Source of the DNA: Craterostigma plantagineum
Lineage: Eukaryota; Streptophyta; Magnoliopsida; Lamiales; Linderniaceae
Assembly: GCA_027422505.1 (NCBI GenBank)
Contig: JAPQWV010000336.1
Coordinates: 434,001 to 498,000 of the forward strand
Length of the DNA: 64,000 nt
Reading direction: 5' to 3'
Shown here: positions 29,892 through 43,885 of the stretch, one piece after another
Layout: every line of letters starts with the position of its first letter
Position numbering within the stretch: position 1 is the first letter of the stretch
Position numbers and translations under genes: made by a program
Notes under the pieces: generated by a model
Database searches by the model: none
What the model saw: only the letters and a program-made list of their open reading frames with translations
What the model was told of the DNA's origin: nothing

Positions 29892-30215
29892 CTGTTCAGG
29901 AGTCCATACATGTTACTTTTGATGAAATACCTAACGCAGATGCTACTGATGAGGAAGGTATAGATTTGCCCTGTGCAGAATTACAGGATACTGAAGATGG
30001 TAAGGATGATATTCCAGAAGACGAAAATGTAGAGACACTGGAACCGGAAGCCAATGAGCTACAACCTAGAAAATGGAAACATGCTTCCAGTCATCCAACA
30101 GATCAAGTGATAGGAAATATCAGATCTGGAATCAAAACTCGAGCAACTGTACGAAATCAGGATACAGAGGAATCTCATGATGTACTACTCTCAATGATGG
30201 AACCAAAAACAGTCC

Positions 30216-31736
30216 ATGAAGCCTTGGATCTGGGTCTCTTCCATGGAAGATGAGTTGACTCAGTTCGAAAAGAGCCAAGTGTGGACACTTGTGGAGAGAC
30301 CAGATGAAAAGTCCATCATAGGAACCAAATGGGTTTTCCACAACAAACTCGATGAACATGGTAATGTCACAAGGAACAAAGCGAGGTTAGTTGCAAAAGG
30401 TTATTCCCGGGAGGAAGGTATTGATTTCGATGAAACCTTTGCTCCAGTAGCTAGATTAGAGTCCATACGAGTCTTACTTGCATATGCATGCTTTAAACGT
30501 TTCAAACTTTTTCAAATGGACGTAAAAAGTGCATTTTTAAATGGCTTTATAAATGAGGAGGTCTATGTAGAACAACCGCCGGGCTTTGCTAGGGAAGATT
30601 TACCAAACCATGTTTTTAAATTAAATAAAGCATTATATGGTTTAAAGCAGGCTCCTAGAGCATGGTATGAAAGGCTAAGTAAGTTCTTGATCGACTTAGG
30701 TTTTTCGACTGGAACTATTGATAACACGCTGTTTATTAAGTATAAAGGAGATCACATGATACTGGTACAAATATACGTTGATGATATCATTTTTGGTAGT
30801 ACTGATATCCTTCTTTGCGAGAAATTCTCTAAGTCTATGCAGAAGGAATTTGAGATGAGCTTAATGGGCGAGCTGAACTACTTCCTTGGGTTGCAAATAA
30901 AGCAACTTAACGGTGGAACCTTTGTATCCCAGACTAAGTACAGCAAGGAATTACTGATAAAATTCGGGATGAACGATTCCAAAGCGATTTCCACTCCCAT
31001 GCATCAGACCACCAAAATAGACAGTGACGAATCAGGTATACCAGTTGATCAAACGGAATATCGAGGTATGATCGGTAGCCTTCTTTACTTAACTGCTAGT
31101 CGTCCTGATTTCATGTTTGCTGTTGGTATGTGTTCGAGATATCAGTCTGACCCTAGGGAATCCCACTTGACCGCAGTTAAGCGTATACTTAGATATATCA
31201 AGGGTACTGTCGATTTTGGTCTGTGGTACTCTCATTCGGATGAATTCCCATTATTGGGATACTCCGATGCCGACTATGCCGGCTGTAGGGAAGATAGGAA
31301 AAGTACTAGTGGAACTTGCCAATTACTTGGAAATTCCCTGGTAACTTGGTCTAGTAGAAAGGAAAATGCTGTCGCCCTCTCCACAACCGAAGCTGAATAT
31401 ATGGCCTTAGGAAATTGTTGTCAACAAGTTCTTTGGATGAAACAAACCCTTAGTGATTTCGGGTTAAGTTATGACAAAATTCCTATTAGGTGTGATAGCA
31501 CTAGTGCCATTAGTATTACTAAGAATCCCGTGCATCACTCTCGTACTAAGCATATTGAGGTTAAACATCATTTCATACGAGACCATGTTCAGAAGGGGAA
31601 TATCAGTGTGGAATTCGTAGGAACAAATGATCAGCTTGCTGATATCTTCACGAAACCCTTAATAGAGGCAAGATTCTGCGACATCCGTGATCGATTGGGA
31701 ATTCTCGAGCTAAATAAGGTTAGTAAATCTGCCTAA
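30216..31736 (+). pseudogene. Sirevirus reverse transcriptase and RNase H, copy 1
   Basis: This is 506 codons with copia reverse transcriptase motifs in order: [76 protein letters not shown] (YVDD active site, about 30775) and [12 protein letters not shown]. RNase H follows with [29 protein letters not shown] and IRCDSTSAI. It ends LNKVSKSA with TAA. Compared with copy 2, a 9-bp loss and local change near 30228-30245 disturb the start; the catalytic part is open. Confidence 0.88.
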
Positions 31737-32269
31737 TTCTATTATTCACTCTAGGATATTCTATTTTAGATAGAAATTCATAGTTATCATATCTTAAGAT
31801 ATTCAGCCCCTAGAATATTTCCGTGGATCTTATAGATCTTTCCCTAAGTATGATTCTCGTATTTTAGGAAGAAATTCGTAGATAGACATTCCTTCAGCCA
31901 TCCAGTTTTATTTTAGGAATATCCGATCTCCTGGATCTGTTCTTGAATGTGATCAGGTTATTTTAGGAAGGAACTCGTAGATATCATCTCAGCCGTTCAG
32001 TTATTTTAGGGAACCCATTTATTTAAACTATATTCCTTTCAGCCCAGTCAAATCCCTTCCATAATTATGAGATCCTGTCAAATCAACCCGATATCTCTGA
32101 CAGTTTTCCACTTTCCAACTTCGAAATTTCAAAATTCAAATTTCAAATTCATCCTTATCCTTTCCAAGAATAAACCGACTCCACTTCTTTAAAAGATCAG
32201 AACCGTTCCTCAACCTTCATCATTCAATCATCCTCTTCAAACATCTGCTCGACATTCAAACATTCATCA

Positions 32270-33823
32270 ATGGCCAAAACTTCCAAAGCTATCAACCCTG
32301 AATCATCAAGCCGTAAACGTAAGGAACCCATGTCTGACACTAATGAAACCCCGCTCAAATCTCCTTCCAAATCACCAAAATCAGCCTCGCCTTCTGCTCG
32401 TAAAACTCGTTCCAAAGCCAAATCTTCCGAAAAGATCTCAAGTCCTTCCAAGACCGCCAAGAAGAAGAAGAAGACCAAGAAATCCAAGACACCCGAACCC
32501 GAAAAACCTGCCTCAAGCTCCGAAATTCCTGAATAAGTTCCTGAGGATACCCAGGAATCGCCCTCGCGATCCCCAACTCCAATCGAAGCCCAGAAATCAC
32601 CTTCACCTCCACCAAAGTCTCCTGAAAAACAGCCCTCACCACTTGATAAGACCTCGCCACCTCAGCCATCAAGTTCAAAATCCTTTGCCATCCTGCCTAT
32701 CGATCTGACCAAACCTAGTGAGATCCCAGTTGAACTACTTTTTCTGGAAGAAAGTAACCGCACCACCTACAAAAGCTTCCTCAAAAGAGATATCGCTCGT
32801 GGTCGCGGAGTTGCCTTCGACAAACTGCCCCCTGGGAACGTCATCACCTGGCTTAAAGATTTTGGATGGGAGCATTTCCTGAGCCTCAACACACCCCACT
32901 TCCCTGAAGTAGTCAAACTGTTCTATGCTAATCTCGACTACGACGAGTTCGAAGGGCATGTTAACATCCGTTCCTATGTTCTCGGCCATAAGATCGAGTG
33001 GACCACTCAAAAGATGAATGCTATGCTGGGAGTTGCTGATGAGGGACTTCGGCACTATGATATGAATGACTGGTGCCACGCCGATGAGTTTGATCTCGGT
33101 AATGTCTTTCACACTCTCTGGAATACCCGCACGAAACCTCGATTCTCTGACGGTGAAGCACTGAACCAACTCCCTATCGACTACTTCTTCCTGCACAAGC
33201 TTCTCAACATGACTCTCTGGAGTGCAAAAATTGGTAGCGGCGGCCACTCGACGACGATGAACTTCATGAGCACCTTTGCAGTCTACATGGTATCCCAAAA
33301 CCTCAAGTTCAACCTAGGATATGTCATCATGAAGCACATGATCCAGGCCTACGAAAGCAGAGACAAAGCGCTGCCTTATTGCATGCTACTCACTCACTTA
33401 CTTGAATGCGAAGGCATTGTGTTGCCACCTGGCTGGGAAGACAAATCCGTCCACATAGTGGACCAAGGGACCTTGAAGCGCATGGGGATTCACTATACAA
33501 AAAGCCAAGGTTGGTTCAAGGCCAAGGAAGTCAGGTCAGTGGATAGCGCCCAAAAGCGAGCTGCTGCGAAGGGAAAGGCAAAAGTGAAAAGCGACGATGA
33601 TGAGGATTACGAAGATGAGCTCAGCGTCGGGAAGACAGGAATCGCCGTGTTGCGTCGTGATATCTCCGATATCAAAGCTGACAATCAGAAGCGATTCCGC
33701 AAGATCAAAGAACAGCATACCGAAATGTCGCTGAAACTCTCCAAGCTCACCAAGCTCTTCAAGCAATCCCTTCAAAACCCGCTGTTTCCGACTCCTCTTC
33801 AAGCCAGTAGGCTGCCTCTCTAG
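32270..33823 (+). pseudogene. Sirevirus env-like third ORF, copy 1
   Basis: A 518-codon frame lies about 530 bp after pol. It starts MAKTSKAINPESSSRKRK with a Lys/Pro/Ser-rich, charged N-terminal third, is stopped by TAA at 32534-32536 (GAA in copy 2), and continues with a globular part (FLKRDIARGRGVAFDKLPPG, about 32780 onward, to about residue 430) and a Lys-rich C-terminal tail with a coiled coil. ORFs in this place are called env-like in Sireviruses, but I see no signal peptide or membrane segment here; the function is unknown. The last codons are shifted by a 1-bp loss near 33775. Confidence 0.8.
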
Positions 33824-34181
33824 TTCCATTCTGCTCTTAGTTGCCACTAGGATATTCCAGTATCGTTCAGTTTTTAGGTTTTCCTCCCGCCTTTTTGATA
33901 ATGAAGGGGGAGTAGTAAGGTAAGTTTAGGCGTTTAGCGTCTAAGTGTTTTAGGGGTAAGTGATGTATAGGGAGGCTCGTTGAACCCTAATATAATATTT
34001 TGCTGCTATCATGATATATCTCCTACGCATAACATTTTCTTTGCTCTGATCTTCGGATATATCATATGCTGATCTCTTACTCTGATGCTTAACTGTGCGA
34101 TTTGACTTGCGTGAAACTTCTTGATAAGTACTAAGTGCCTGCTGCGATGATTACATGATTAGTTGAACCATGCTTGGAAAA
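33824..34181 (+). other. Sirevirus 3' non-coding region, copy 1
   Basis: No gene is visible between the env-like ORF and the purine tracts. An AAGGGGGAGTAGT word at about 33905 is another tract-like element. Confidence 0.6.
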
Positions 34182-34495
34182 TGCGCACTTAGGCAGGGGG
34201 AGCACACTCACGGGTAATTTCGAAATTCTTGTACTTAAGATATAACATAGAAATTAATAGGAAATATCCGCATTTAGACAGGGGGAGCAAAATTAGATAT
34301 ATCTTAGCATGTCTTAGAGATAACCGCACATAGGCAGGGGGAGCAAACGGGTATCACATGTGATTAGGAAATATCGTATGCTCTGCTTTGTGATTATGGA
34401 ACACTTAGACATATGCGCTAGGACTTGCATAATCGAATATGCTTACTTGCTTCCGTGCAGCATCAATTACATGTCATCATCAAAAAGGGGGAGAA
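34182..34495 (+). promoter_or_regulatory. Repeated polypurine tracts, Sirevirus copy 1
   Basis: Three copies of RGRCAGGGGGAGCA (about 34191-34204, 34276-34290, 34332-34346) precede the terminal tract AAAAAGGGGGAGAA at 34482-34495, which abuts LTR 2. Multiple purine tracts are a known Sirevirus trait. Copy 2 has the same set near 43581, 43668, 43724 and 43872-43885. Confidence 0.85.
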
Positions 34496-36197
34496 TGTTG
34501 ACCTTTTTGGTCCATACATGTTAGAGAGTTTTGATGAACGATGTAATTGTAATTACGTTAGGTCTATAAAATAAGCAATTCGATTTGGGAAAAATAAAAC
34601 GTCTAAGTTCATGATAATATTCGTCCATGCATTGTGTATGAGCTATAAAAGTGTTGAATATTTGAATTGCGTGTGATTTTGTGATGATTTGATGGAACTA
34701 TGTGATCGCGTGTTATAGACAGTCCATGAGATAGGATATATCGTTCTGTGCTATATATGGAAATAATGCATGAGATATCCTACTGACCTATATATGGAAA
34801 ATATGCTGTTTATATATGGAAAGTGATATATCCGCTGATACCAGTTTATTCCTGGACGAAAATCATATGCACGATCCTTGCTTGCCTTGCACTGAATTAA
34901 ATGCGAAATATTAAATTAATATCTTTCCTTGTGCTGATTGGATTATTATATTTAGGAAAGATTTGATTTAATTGACCTTATGGATAAGATGCTATTATAT
35001 GATATGTGCTATAAACGGATGTGATCTCTGAAATAAGGAAAGTTGTGCCATGATGTGATAAATCGATTTATGTAAGCTCTGATCTGATTCTTGTGCTAAA
35101 CATGGTAAATATATTGATTAAATGCTATGAGCTGTACATGGAAAACGTGCTTATACCTTGCTATCTTATGTGCCATACTTGGAAAGTAAATCTAAAGTTA
35201 CTCGTTACTAGGAACTGATAGCAGGGAATCACTTATGGAAAATTTCGATATGGAAAATATATGCGAAATGGTTGAAATTGCTTGAGTACGAAAATTGAGC
35301 TTTATATGGAATATAATCATGCTTTAATGTGCTATATGACCGTTGTGACGATTTATTAGAAGCATGATTTATATGGTATGATTGACTCGAAAGCTACATG
35401 GAAACTATGCTTGATTTGGTGATTATTGTTTGATATGACTTTCCATGTGAAGTGCTATTTGAAAAGGACTATATATAAGCTGCACTTGAGATTTTCGAGA
35501 AGATACAGAACTTGCGAATTTAAGCCTACGAGAGATTTTTGAGCAGAGAGATACTAAGAGATTCCTGAGCCATTCACTTGCGATAGCTTTCTGCCTTACT
35601 GAGCGTTAACTTGCCTATCCATCACTGAGCGAGTGATTTATCCGATATTCCATCATCCCCTGCCATATATTCTGTCTTCGGACGTGTTGTCTTCGGACGT
35701 GAGCAATACCAAGGAGGCAAGGTCGACGTTTACGCACACGTGAAGGGAAGGACAAGTCCGGGGGCCCTTCGGTAGCAAGCTGTGTCTGTCGGGATCAAGG
35801 AGATTCCGAGGAACGAAACTCGGCGTGTGGTAACCTAGTAGTGTCTAGTGTTCGACTTGTTTCGGTTGTGTATTGGGCTAACCAATCAGTTTTGTATCCA
35901 GCTACGGTGCATTATAGTGATTGGTTAAACTCTTGGGAAGCAAATCCCAAGGAGAGGAGTAAACCCCAGTTGGGGATATAACCTCTATAAAAATCCTGTC
36001 TCGCATTTACTTTTCAGTTATTTCTTTATCGCTGTGAGACAGACCCGACGCACATCCGGCGTTACTAGGATATATCGGACATACTAGTTACAAACATCAG
36101 TAGGCATATCTAAGTCACCACATTTAATATTTGTGAAAAGAAGCATAAAGTTTTAAAAGCCTAATTCACCCCCCTCTTAGGCACATTTATATCTTCA
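34496..36197 (+). repeat. Sirevirus LTR 2
   Basis: The 1702-bp copy lies between internal regions 1 and 2 and serves both. It shares most substitutions with LTR 3 against LTR 1. Its C run has 6 bases. Confidence 0.92.
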
Positions 36198-36256
36198 TTT
36201 GGTATCAGAGCAGGTTACTCAAACGACGGGCCTAACAAGCCTGAGTTAAAGATCTA

Positions 36257-37657
36257 ATGGCTTCTTCGAGTTTTGATGTTTTTGCAGAAGGACAATCCCA
36301 TTCCAGGCCACCGCTCTTCGATGGAACAAACTATGCTATATGGAAAAATCGTATGAAGGAATTCCTGCTTGCTACTGACTATGACCTGTGGGATATCATC
36401 ACGACTGGACCCTACAGTCCCAAGAAGGCGGATGGAACTCCAAAGAAAGGTTCTGAGTACGATGCAACCGACAAGCGAGGAATATCCTTGAATGCCAAAG
36501 CTAAGAACATGATCGCCTGCGCGCTTACAAGAGAAGAATACAATCGTGTGAGTTCATGCGAATCTGCCAAGGACATGTGGGAGATGCTTCAAGTCACACA
36601 TGAGGGAACCACTCGAGTTGTACAAGAAAGAATAGCCCTCTTAACTCACCAATACGAGCTGTTCAAAATGGAGGACAACGAGACCATAAGCCATATGTAC
36701 GCAAGATTCATGAGCATCATAAATCAAATGTTCTCGTTGGGAAAGAAAATACCGGACGGTGAGAAAGTACGGAAGATACTAAGATCTCTGCCAAGAGAAT
36801 GGAATCCCAAAGTAACTGCCATCTACGAAGCAAAGGACTTGGACCAACTTTCCGTGTCAGAATTGATTGGATCTCTTACCACCTACGAGATGACTCAGAT
36901 CTCCATCAAAGAGAAACCAACGGTCCGAAGTCAACCAAACATTGCATTTAACACCGAACAAGAAAATGATTCTGAAGGTGAAGAAGAAACTGAGGAGGAC
37001 CTAATGGAGCAGATCGTCATGCTGACCAGAAGATTTGAAAAGTTTCGGATGAGAAGAAAGTTCAAGGGAAACTCCAAGTTCCAGCCTAGGAACAAGGGAA
37101 TATCATCATCTGGGAACAACGTGCAGAAATGTTTCAAATGCAACAAGCCAGGCCACTTCGCCTCAAACTGCCCTATGGAAAATGGTGACAAAAAGGTAAA
37201 GAAGCAGAAAGCAATGGTCACTAACTGGGAAGAGGGCGAAAGCGAAGAAGAGGAAGATCTCGCCTACATGGCCAATGATGATGATCAGGTATCTTCTTCA
37301 TCCACTATTAAGAAAATTCTCTTTCTGAATGAATTATATGCTAGGCAAGATGAATCTCATGATAACGCTTCCTCAGCTTCTGAAGTAGATGAAAAGGAAG
37401 AGATGTTTGAAATTATTCAAAATGCAGAAAGAACGATTAAGTCGCTCAACTCACAAGTAAAGAGTCTGATTAGGCAACGAGATGATGTAGCTAGAGAGAA
37501 GCATCAAACAGATCTAGAAAATGAGCGTCTGAAAGCCGAGTTAGAAACTCTTAAGGAAGAAAAAGTCTTGTGTAATTGCGAAAAGCTTAGGAAGCAAGAA
37601 AATGTATCTAAAGACATGTCCGTCCTGAAATTTCTTAGAAGAAAACAAAAATGTTAG
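36257..37657 (+). pseudogene. Sirevirus gag, copy 2
   Basis: The 466-codon frame is nearly identical to copy 1 and opens MASSSFDVFAEGQ. The first knuckle reads CFKCNKPGHFASNC. A 2-bp loss near 37625 shifts the end to FLRRKQKC and stop. A second 1-bp loss near 37783 lies before the second knuckle. An extra LE pair near residue 420 distinguishes it from copy 1. Confidence 0.88.
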
Positions 37658-37659
37658 AC

Positions 37660-38025
37660 TTTTTGTAGGACAACATAATCTCAACATGATACTCGATCTT
37701 CCTAGACATGTTGGAAATATAGGAATAGGATATTCCACAACACCTAAGCATGCTGCACCTTCACTAGATATTAGAAAGCCTAATGTTTTTCATGCGGCCG
37801 TCACGGTCATTATGCTAACCACTGTTTCTTGAAGAAAGCTGATAAAACTAGATATATCTAGAGGCCAAAGCAGATTCCTAAGAATCAAGGTTCTAACACT
37901 GGCACGCCTGCATTTATGAGATCACAGTCTGTGAAAGATGATATATCATGTGTTAACAAGAGTCATTTTACCACAAACCCTTTAGGACCCAATCGAAGTT
38001 GGGCACCTCAGAAAAGAAATGATTC
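37660..38025 (+). pseudogene. Sirevirus gag-pol junction, copy 2
   Basis: Contains the second knuckle, the shared TAG (37859-37861) and then an open stretch ending in [20 protein letters not shown] in a frame that is minus one relative to the protease frame. It is uninterrupted here, unlike in copy 1. Confidence 0.65.
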
Positions 38026-40734
38026 ATGCAGGTACAAAGAAGAAAATCCAGCAAAAAGAACAAGTGGTACCTCGACAGTGGGTGTTCCCACCATATGACA
38101 GGTGATATCAGTAAGTTTGTGTCGGTGAAAGCCTATGATGGAGGATATGTCTCCTACGCCGACAACACTAAAGCTAAGATCATTGGGGTTGGAACTGTTG
38201 GTAACACTTTACATACTACTATAGATGACGTATGGTTAGTTAAGAACCTAGAACATAATCTCATTAGCATTAGTCAATTATGTGATAAGGGTCATACGGT
38301 AACCTTTGAAAATGATAAGTGTATTGTTAAAACCAATGATAAGGTACTGTTTAGTGCATCTAGGGATAGGAATATTTATTGCATAACTCTTGATGATATC
38401 ACTGACCAGAACGTCAAGTGCTTAGCAGTTACACAGGATAACACCTGGTTATGGCATAGACGCTTAGGACATGCCAACATGGAATTACTGTCTCGCATCA
38501 CAAGCAATGCACTGGTGCGAGGTGTTCCTGACATAAAGTTTGTCAAGGACAAAACATGCAAGGAATGCCAAATGGGCAAGCAGACCAAGACATCGTTCAA
38601 GGCAAAAAATGTGATATCCACATCCAGACCTCTGGAATTACTGCATCTCGACCTTTTTGGTCCTGTCCAGACGATGTCTCTGCGAGGTAAAAGATATGCC
38701 TTTGTTATCGTTGATGATTATTCCAGGTATACTTGGGTGATATTTCTTGCACATAAGAATGAGGCACTAGATAATTTTGCATCACTAGTTAAGAGACTTG
38801 AAAATAAAAAAGAAACAAACTTATGTAGGATACGCAGTGATAACGGACTGGAATTTGATAGTAAGTCATTTGCATCATTCTGTGATCAGTACGGATATAG
38901 TCATAACTTCTCTGCCCCTATAACTCCTCAACAGAATGGCGTAGTTGAACGTAAAAATAGGGTATTACAGGAAATGGCTAGATCTATGTTACATGAGTAT
39001 GATATTCCTAAACAGTTCTGGGCGGAAGCTGTTAGTACAGCTTGTTATGTGTCTAACCGTGTTTTCCTTAGGCCGATATTAAAGAAGACTTCTTATGAAA
39101 TCTGGCATGGTAGAACTCCGAATATAAGTTACTTTCGAGTGTTTGGATGCAAATGTTTTATCTTGAACGATAGAGATAAGAGAGGAAAATTTGACTCTAA
39201 GGTTGATGAAGGGATATTCCTTGGTTACAGTCTTCACTCTAAGGCATATCGGATTTATAATAAAAGGAAATTGACTGTTCAGGAGTCCATACATGTTACT
39301 TTTGATGAAATACCTAACGCAGATGCTACTGATGAGGAAGGTATAGATTTGCCCTGTGCAGAATTACAGGATACTGAAGATGGTAAGGATGATATTCCAG
39401 AAGACGAAAATGTAGAGACACTGGAACCGGAAGCCAATGAGCTACAACCTAGAAAATGGAAACATGCTTCCAGTCATCCAACAGATCAAGTGATAGGAAA
39501 TATCAGATCTGGAATCAAAACTCGAGCAACTGTACGAAATCAGGATACAGAGGAATCTCATGATGTACTACTCTCAATGATGGAACCAAAAACAGTCCAT
39601 GAAGCCTTGGATGATATATCCTGGGTCTCTGCCATGGAAGATGAGTTGACTCAGTTCGAAAAGAGCCAAGTGTGGACACTCGTGGAGAGACCAGATGAAA
39701 AGTCCATCATAGGAACCACATGGGTTTTCCGCAACAAACTCGATGAACATGGTAATGTCACAAGGAACAAAGCGAGGTTAGTTGCAAAAGGTTATTCCCG
39801 GGAGGAAGGTATTGATTTCGATGAAACCTTTGCTCCAGTAGCTAGATTAGAGTCCATACGAGTCTTACTTGCATATGCATGCTTTAAACGTTTTAAACTT
39901 TTTCAAATGGACGTAAAAAGTGCATTTTTAAATGGCTTTATAAATGAGGAGGTCTATGTAGAACAACCGCCGGGCTTTGCTAGGGAAGATTTACCAAACC
40001 ATGTTTTTAAATTAAATAAAGCATTATATGGTTTAAAGCAGGCTCCTAGGACATGGTATGAAAGGCTAAGTAAGTTCTTGATCGACTTAGGTTTTTCGAC
40101 TGGAACTATTGATAACACGCTGTTTATTAAGTATAAAGGAGATCACATGATACTGGTACAAATATACGTTGATGATATCATTTTTGGTAGTACTGATATC
40201 CTTCTTTGCGAGAAATTCTCTAAGTCTATGCAGAAGGAATTTGAGATGAGCTTAATGGGCGAGCTGAACTACTTCCTTGGGTTGCAAATAAAGCAACTTA
40301 ACGGTGGAACCTTTGTATCCCAGACTAAGTACAGCAAGGAATTACTGATAAAATTCGGGATGAACGATTCCAAAGCGATTTCCACTCCCATGCATCAGAC
40401 CACCAAAATAGACAGTGATGAATCAGGTATACCAGTTGATCAAACGGAATATCGAGGTATGATCGGTAGCCTTCTTTACTTAACTGCTAGTCGTCCTGAT
40501 ATCATGTTTGCTGTTGGTATGTGTTCGAGATATCAGTCTGACCCTAGGGAATCCCACTTGACCGCAGTTAAGCGTATACTTAGATATATCAAGGGTACTG
40601 TCGATTTTGGTCTGTGGTACTCTCATTCGGATGAATTCCCATTATTGGGATACTCCGATGCCGACTATGCGGCTGTAGGGAAGATAGGAAAAGTACTAGT
40701 GGAACTTGCCAATTACTTGGAAATTCCCTGGTAA
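38026..40734 (+). CDS. Sirevirus pol (protease, integrase, RT, partial RNase H), copy 2
   Basis: The longest open frame of the window, 902 codons: protease DSG (residue 17 region), pre-integrase [10 protein letters not shown] (about 144), integrase with the HxxC zinc site kept ([11 protein letters not shown]), LDLFGPV, SDNGLEF and NGVVERKNR, then reverse transcriptase with YVDD near residue 711 and RNase H up to YSDADYA. There, near 40671, a 1-bp loss shifts the frame and it ends at TAA 40732-40734. RNase H resumes at 40735-41126. All reverse transcriptase and integrase catalytic residues are present; RNase H is broken. Confidence 0.9.
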   Translation: MQVQRRKSSKKNKWYLDSGCSHHMTGDISKFVSVKAYDGGYVSYADNTKAKIIGVGTVGNTLHTTIDDVWLVKNLEHNLISISQLCDKGHTVTFENDKCIVKTNDKVLFSASRDRNIYCITLDDITDQNVKCLAVTQDNTWLWHRRLGHANMELLSRITSNALVRGVPDIKFVKDKTCKECQMGKQTKTSFKAKNVISTSRPLELLHLDLFGPVQTMSLRGKRYAFVIVDDYSRYTWVIFLAHKNEALDNFASLVKRLENKKETNLCRIRSDNGLEFDSKSFASFCDQYGYSHNFSAPITPQQNGVVERKNRVLQEMARSMLHEYDIPKQFWAEAVSTACYVSNRVFLRPILKKTSYEIWHGRTPNISYFRVFGCKCFILNDRDKRGKFDSKVDEGIFLGYSLHSKAYRIYNKRKLTVQESIHVTFDEIPNADATDEEGIDLPCAELQDTEDGKDDIPEDENVETLEPEANELQPRKWKHASSHPTDQVIGNIRSGIKTRATVRNQDTEESHDVLLSMMEPKTVHEALDDISWVSAMEDELTQFEKSQVWTLVERPDEKSIIGTTWVFRNKLDEHGNVTRNKARLVAKGYSREEGIDFDETFAPVARLESIRVLLAYACFKRFKLFQMDVKSAFLNGFINEEVYVEQPPGFAREDLPNHVFKLNKALYGLKQAPRTWYERLSKFLIDLGFSTGTIDNTLFIKYKGDHMILVQIYVDDIIFGSTDILLCEKFSKSMQKEFEMSLMGELNYFLGLQIKQLNGGTFVSQTKYSKELLIKFGMNDSKAISTPMHQTTKIDSDESGIPVDQTEYRGMIGSLLYLTASRPDIMFAVGMCSRYQSDPRESHLTAVKRILRYIKGTVDFGLWYSHSDEFPLLGYSDADYAAVGKIGKVLVELANYLEIPW

Positions 40735-41126
40735 CTTGGTCTAGTAGAAAGGAAAATGCTGTCGCCCTCTCCACAACCGAAGCTGAATATATGGCCTTAG
40801 GAAATTGTTGTCAACAAGTTCTTTGGATGAAACAAACCCTTAGTGATTTCGGGTTAAGTTATGACAAAATTCCTATTAGGTGTGATAGCACTAGTGCCAT
40901 TAGTATTACTAAGAATCCCGTGCATCACTCTCGTACTAAGCATATTGAGGTTAAACATCATTTCATACGAGACCATGTTCAGAAGGGGAATATCAGTGTG
41001 GAATTCGTAGGAACAAATGATCAGCTTGCTGATATCTTCACGAAACCCTTAATAGAGGCAAGATTCTGCGACATCCGTGATCGATTGGGAATTCTCGAGC
41101 TAAATAAGGTTAGTAAATCTGCCTAA
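40735..41126 (+). pseudogene. RNase H C-terminal part, Sirevirus copy 2
   Basis: Reads [36 protein letters not shown] and ends LNKVSKSA, out of frame with the preceding pol. Identical in content to the end of copy 1. Confidence 0.85.
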
Positions 41127-41659
41127 TTCTATCATTCACTCTAGGATATTCTATTTTAGATAGAAATTCATAGTTATCATATCTTAAGATATTCAGCCCC
41201 TAGAATATTTCCGTGGATCTTATAGATCTTTCCCTAAGTATGATTCTCGTATTTTAGGAAGAAATTCGTAGATAGACATTCCTTCAGCCATCCAGTTTTA
41301 TTTTAGGAATATCCGATCTCCTGGATCTGTTCTTGAATGTGATCAGGTTATTTTAGGAAGGAACTCGTAGATATCATCTCAGCCGTTCAGTTATTTTAGG
41401 GAACCCATTTATTTAAACTATATTCCTTTCAGCCCAGTCAAATCCCTTCCATAATTATGAGATCCTGTCAAATCAACCCGATATCTCTGACAGTTTTCCA
41501 CTTTCCAACTTCGAAATTTCAAAATTCAAATTTCAAATTCATCCTTATCCTTTCCAAGAATAAACCGACTCCACTTCTTTAAAAGATCAGAACCGTTCCT
41601 CAACCTTCATCATTCAATCATCCTCTTCAAACATCTCCTCGACATTCAAACATTCATCA

Positions 41660-43200
41660 ATGGCCAAAACTTCCAAAGCTGTCAACCCTGAATCATCAAG
41701 CCGTAAACGTAAGGAACCCATGTCTGACACTGATGAAACCCCGCTCAAATCTCCTTCCAAATCACCAAAATCAGCCTAGCCTTCTGCTCGTAAAACTCGT
41801 TCCAAAGCCAAATCTTCCGAAAAGATCTCAAGTCCTTCCAAGACCGCCAAGAAGAAGAAGAAGACCAAGAAATCCAAGACACCCGAACCCGAAAAACCTG
41901 CCTCAAGCTCCGAAATTCCTGAAGAAGTTCCTGAGGATACCCAGGAATCGCCCTCGCGATCCCCAACTCCAATCGAAACCCAGAAATCACCTTCACCTCC
42001 ACCAAAGTCTCCTGAAAAACAGCCCTCACCACTTGATAAGACCTCGCCACCTCAGCCATCAAGTTCAAATCCTTTGCCATCCCGCCTATCGATCTGACCA
42101 AACCTAGTGAGATCCCAGTTGAACTACTTTTTCTGGAAGAAAGTAACCGCACCACCTACAAAAGCTTCCTCAAAAGAGATATCCCTCGTGGTCGCGGAGT
42201 TGCCTTCGACAAACTGCCCCCTGGGAACGTCATCACCTGGCTTAAAGATTTTGGATGGGAGCATTTCCTGAGCCTCAACACACCCCACTTCCCTGAAGTA
42301 GTCAAACTGTTCTATGCTAATCTCGACTACGACGAGTTCGAAGGGCATGTTAACATCCGTTCCTATGTTCTCGGCCATAAGATCGAGTGGACCACTCAAA
42401 AGATGAATGCTATGCTGGGAGTTGCTGATGAGGGACTTCGGCACTATGATATGAATGACTGGTACCACGCCGATGAGTTTGATCTCGGTAATGTCTTTCA
42501 TACTCTCTGGAATACCCGCACGAAACCTCGATTCTCTGACGGTGAAGCACTGAACCAACTCCCTATCGACTACTTCTTCCTGCACAAGCTTCTCAACATG
42601 ACTCTCTGGAGTGCAAAAATTGGTAGCGGCGGCCACTCGACGACGATGAACTTCATGAGCACCTTTGCGATCTACATGGTATCCCAAAACCTCAAGTTCA
42701 ACCTAGGATATGTCATCATGAAGCACATGATCCAGGCCTACGAAAGCAGAGACAAAGCGCTGCCTTATGGCATGCTACTCACTCACTTACTTGAGTGCGA
42801 AGGCATTGTGTTGCCACCTGGCTGGGAAGACAAATCCGTCCACATAGTGGACCAAGTGACCTTGAAGCGCATGGGGATTCACTATACAAAAAGCCAAGGT
42901 TGGTTCAAGGCCAAGGAAGTCAGGTCAGTGGATAGCGCCCAAAAGCGAGCTGCTGCGAAGGGAAAGCCAAAAGTGAAAAGCGACGATGATGAGGATTACG
43001 AAGATGAGCTCAGCGTCGGGAAGACAGGAATCGCCGTGTTGCGTCGTGATATCTCCGATATCAAAGCTGACAATCAGAAGCGATTCTGCAAGATCAAAGA
43101 ACAGTATACCGAAATGTCGCTGAAACTCTCCAAGCTCACCAAGCTCTTCAAGCAATCCCTTCCAAAACCCGCTGTTTCCGACTCCTCTTCAAGCCAGTAG
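41660..43200 (+). pseudogene. Sirevirus env-like third ORF, copy 2
   Basis: Starts MAKTSKAVNPESSSRKRK. A TAG near 41777 (TCG in copy 1) and a 1-bp loss near 42070 break the N-terminal third; the globular and C-terminal part (42403-43200) is open and ends KPAVSDSSSSQ, which is probably the original end. The lesions differ from those of copy 1. Confidence 0.8.
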
Positions 43201-43885
43201 GCTGCCTCTCTAGTTCCATTCTGCTCTTAGTTGCCACTAGGATATTCCAGTATCGTTCAGTTTTTAGGTTTTCCTCCCGCCTTTTTGATAATGAAGGGGG
43301 AGTAGTAAGGTAAGTTTAGGCGTTTAGCGTCTAAGTGTTTTAGTGGTAAGTGATGTATAGGGAGGCTCGTTGAACCCTAATATAATATTTTGCTGCTATC
43401 ATGATATATCTCCTACGCATAACATTTTCTTTGCTCTGATCTTCGGATATATCATATGCTGATCTCTTACTCTGATGCTTAACTGTGCGATTTGACTTGG
43501 GTGAAACTTCTTGATAAGTACTAAGTGCCTGCTGCGATGATTACATGATTACTTGAACCATGCTTGGAAAATGCGCACTTAGGCAGGGGGAGCACACTCA
43601 CGGGTAATTTCGAAATTCTTGTACTTAAGATATAACATAGAAATTAATAGGAAATATCCGCATTTAGACAGGGGGAGCAAAATTAGATATATCTTAGCAT
43701 GTCTTAGAGATAACCGCACATAGGCAGGGGGAGCAAATGGGTATCACATGTGATTAGGAAATATCGTATGCTCTGCTTTGTCATTATGGAACACTTAGAC
43801 ATATGCGCTAGGACTTGCATAATCGAATATGCTTACTTGCTTCCGTGCTGCATCAATTACATGTCATCATCAAAAAGGGGGAGAA

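Noticed and set aside
32343..32708. Proline/arginine-rich frame overlapping the Sirevirus env-like ORF
   Set aside because: An alternative frame of the low-complexity N-terminal part; copy 2 has the same shadow.
36931..37221. Minus-strand frame repeated in copies 1 and 2 of the Sirevirus gag
   Set aside because: Antisense of the gag zinc-knuckle region, repeated only because gag is repeated.
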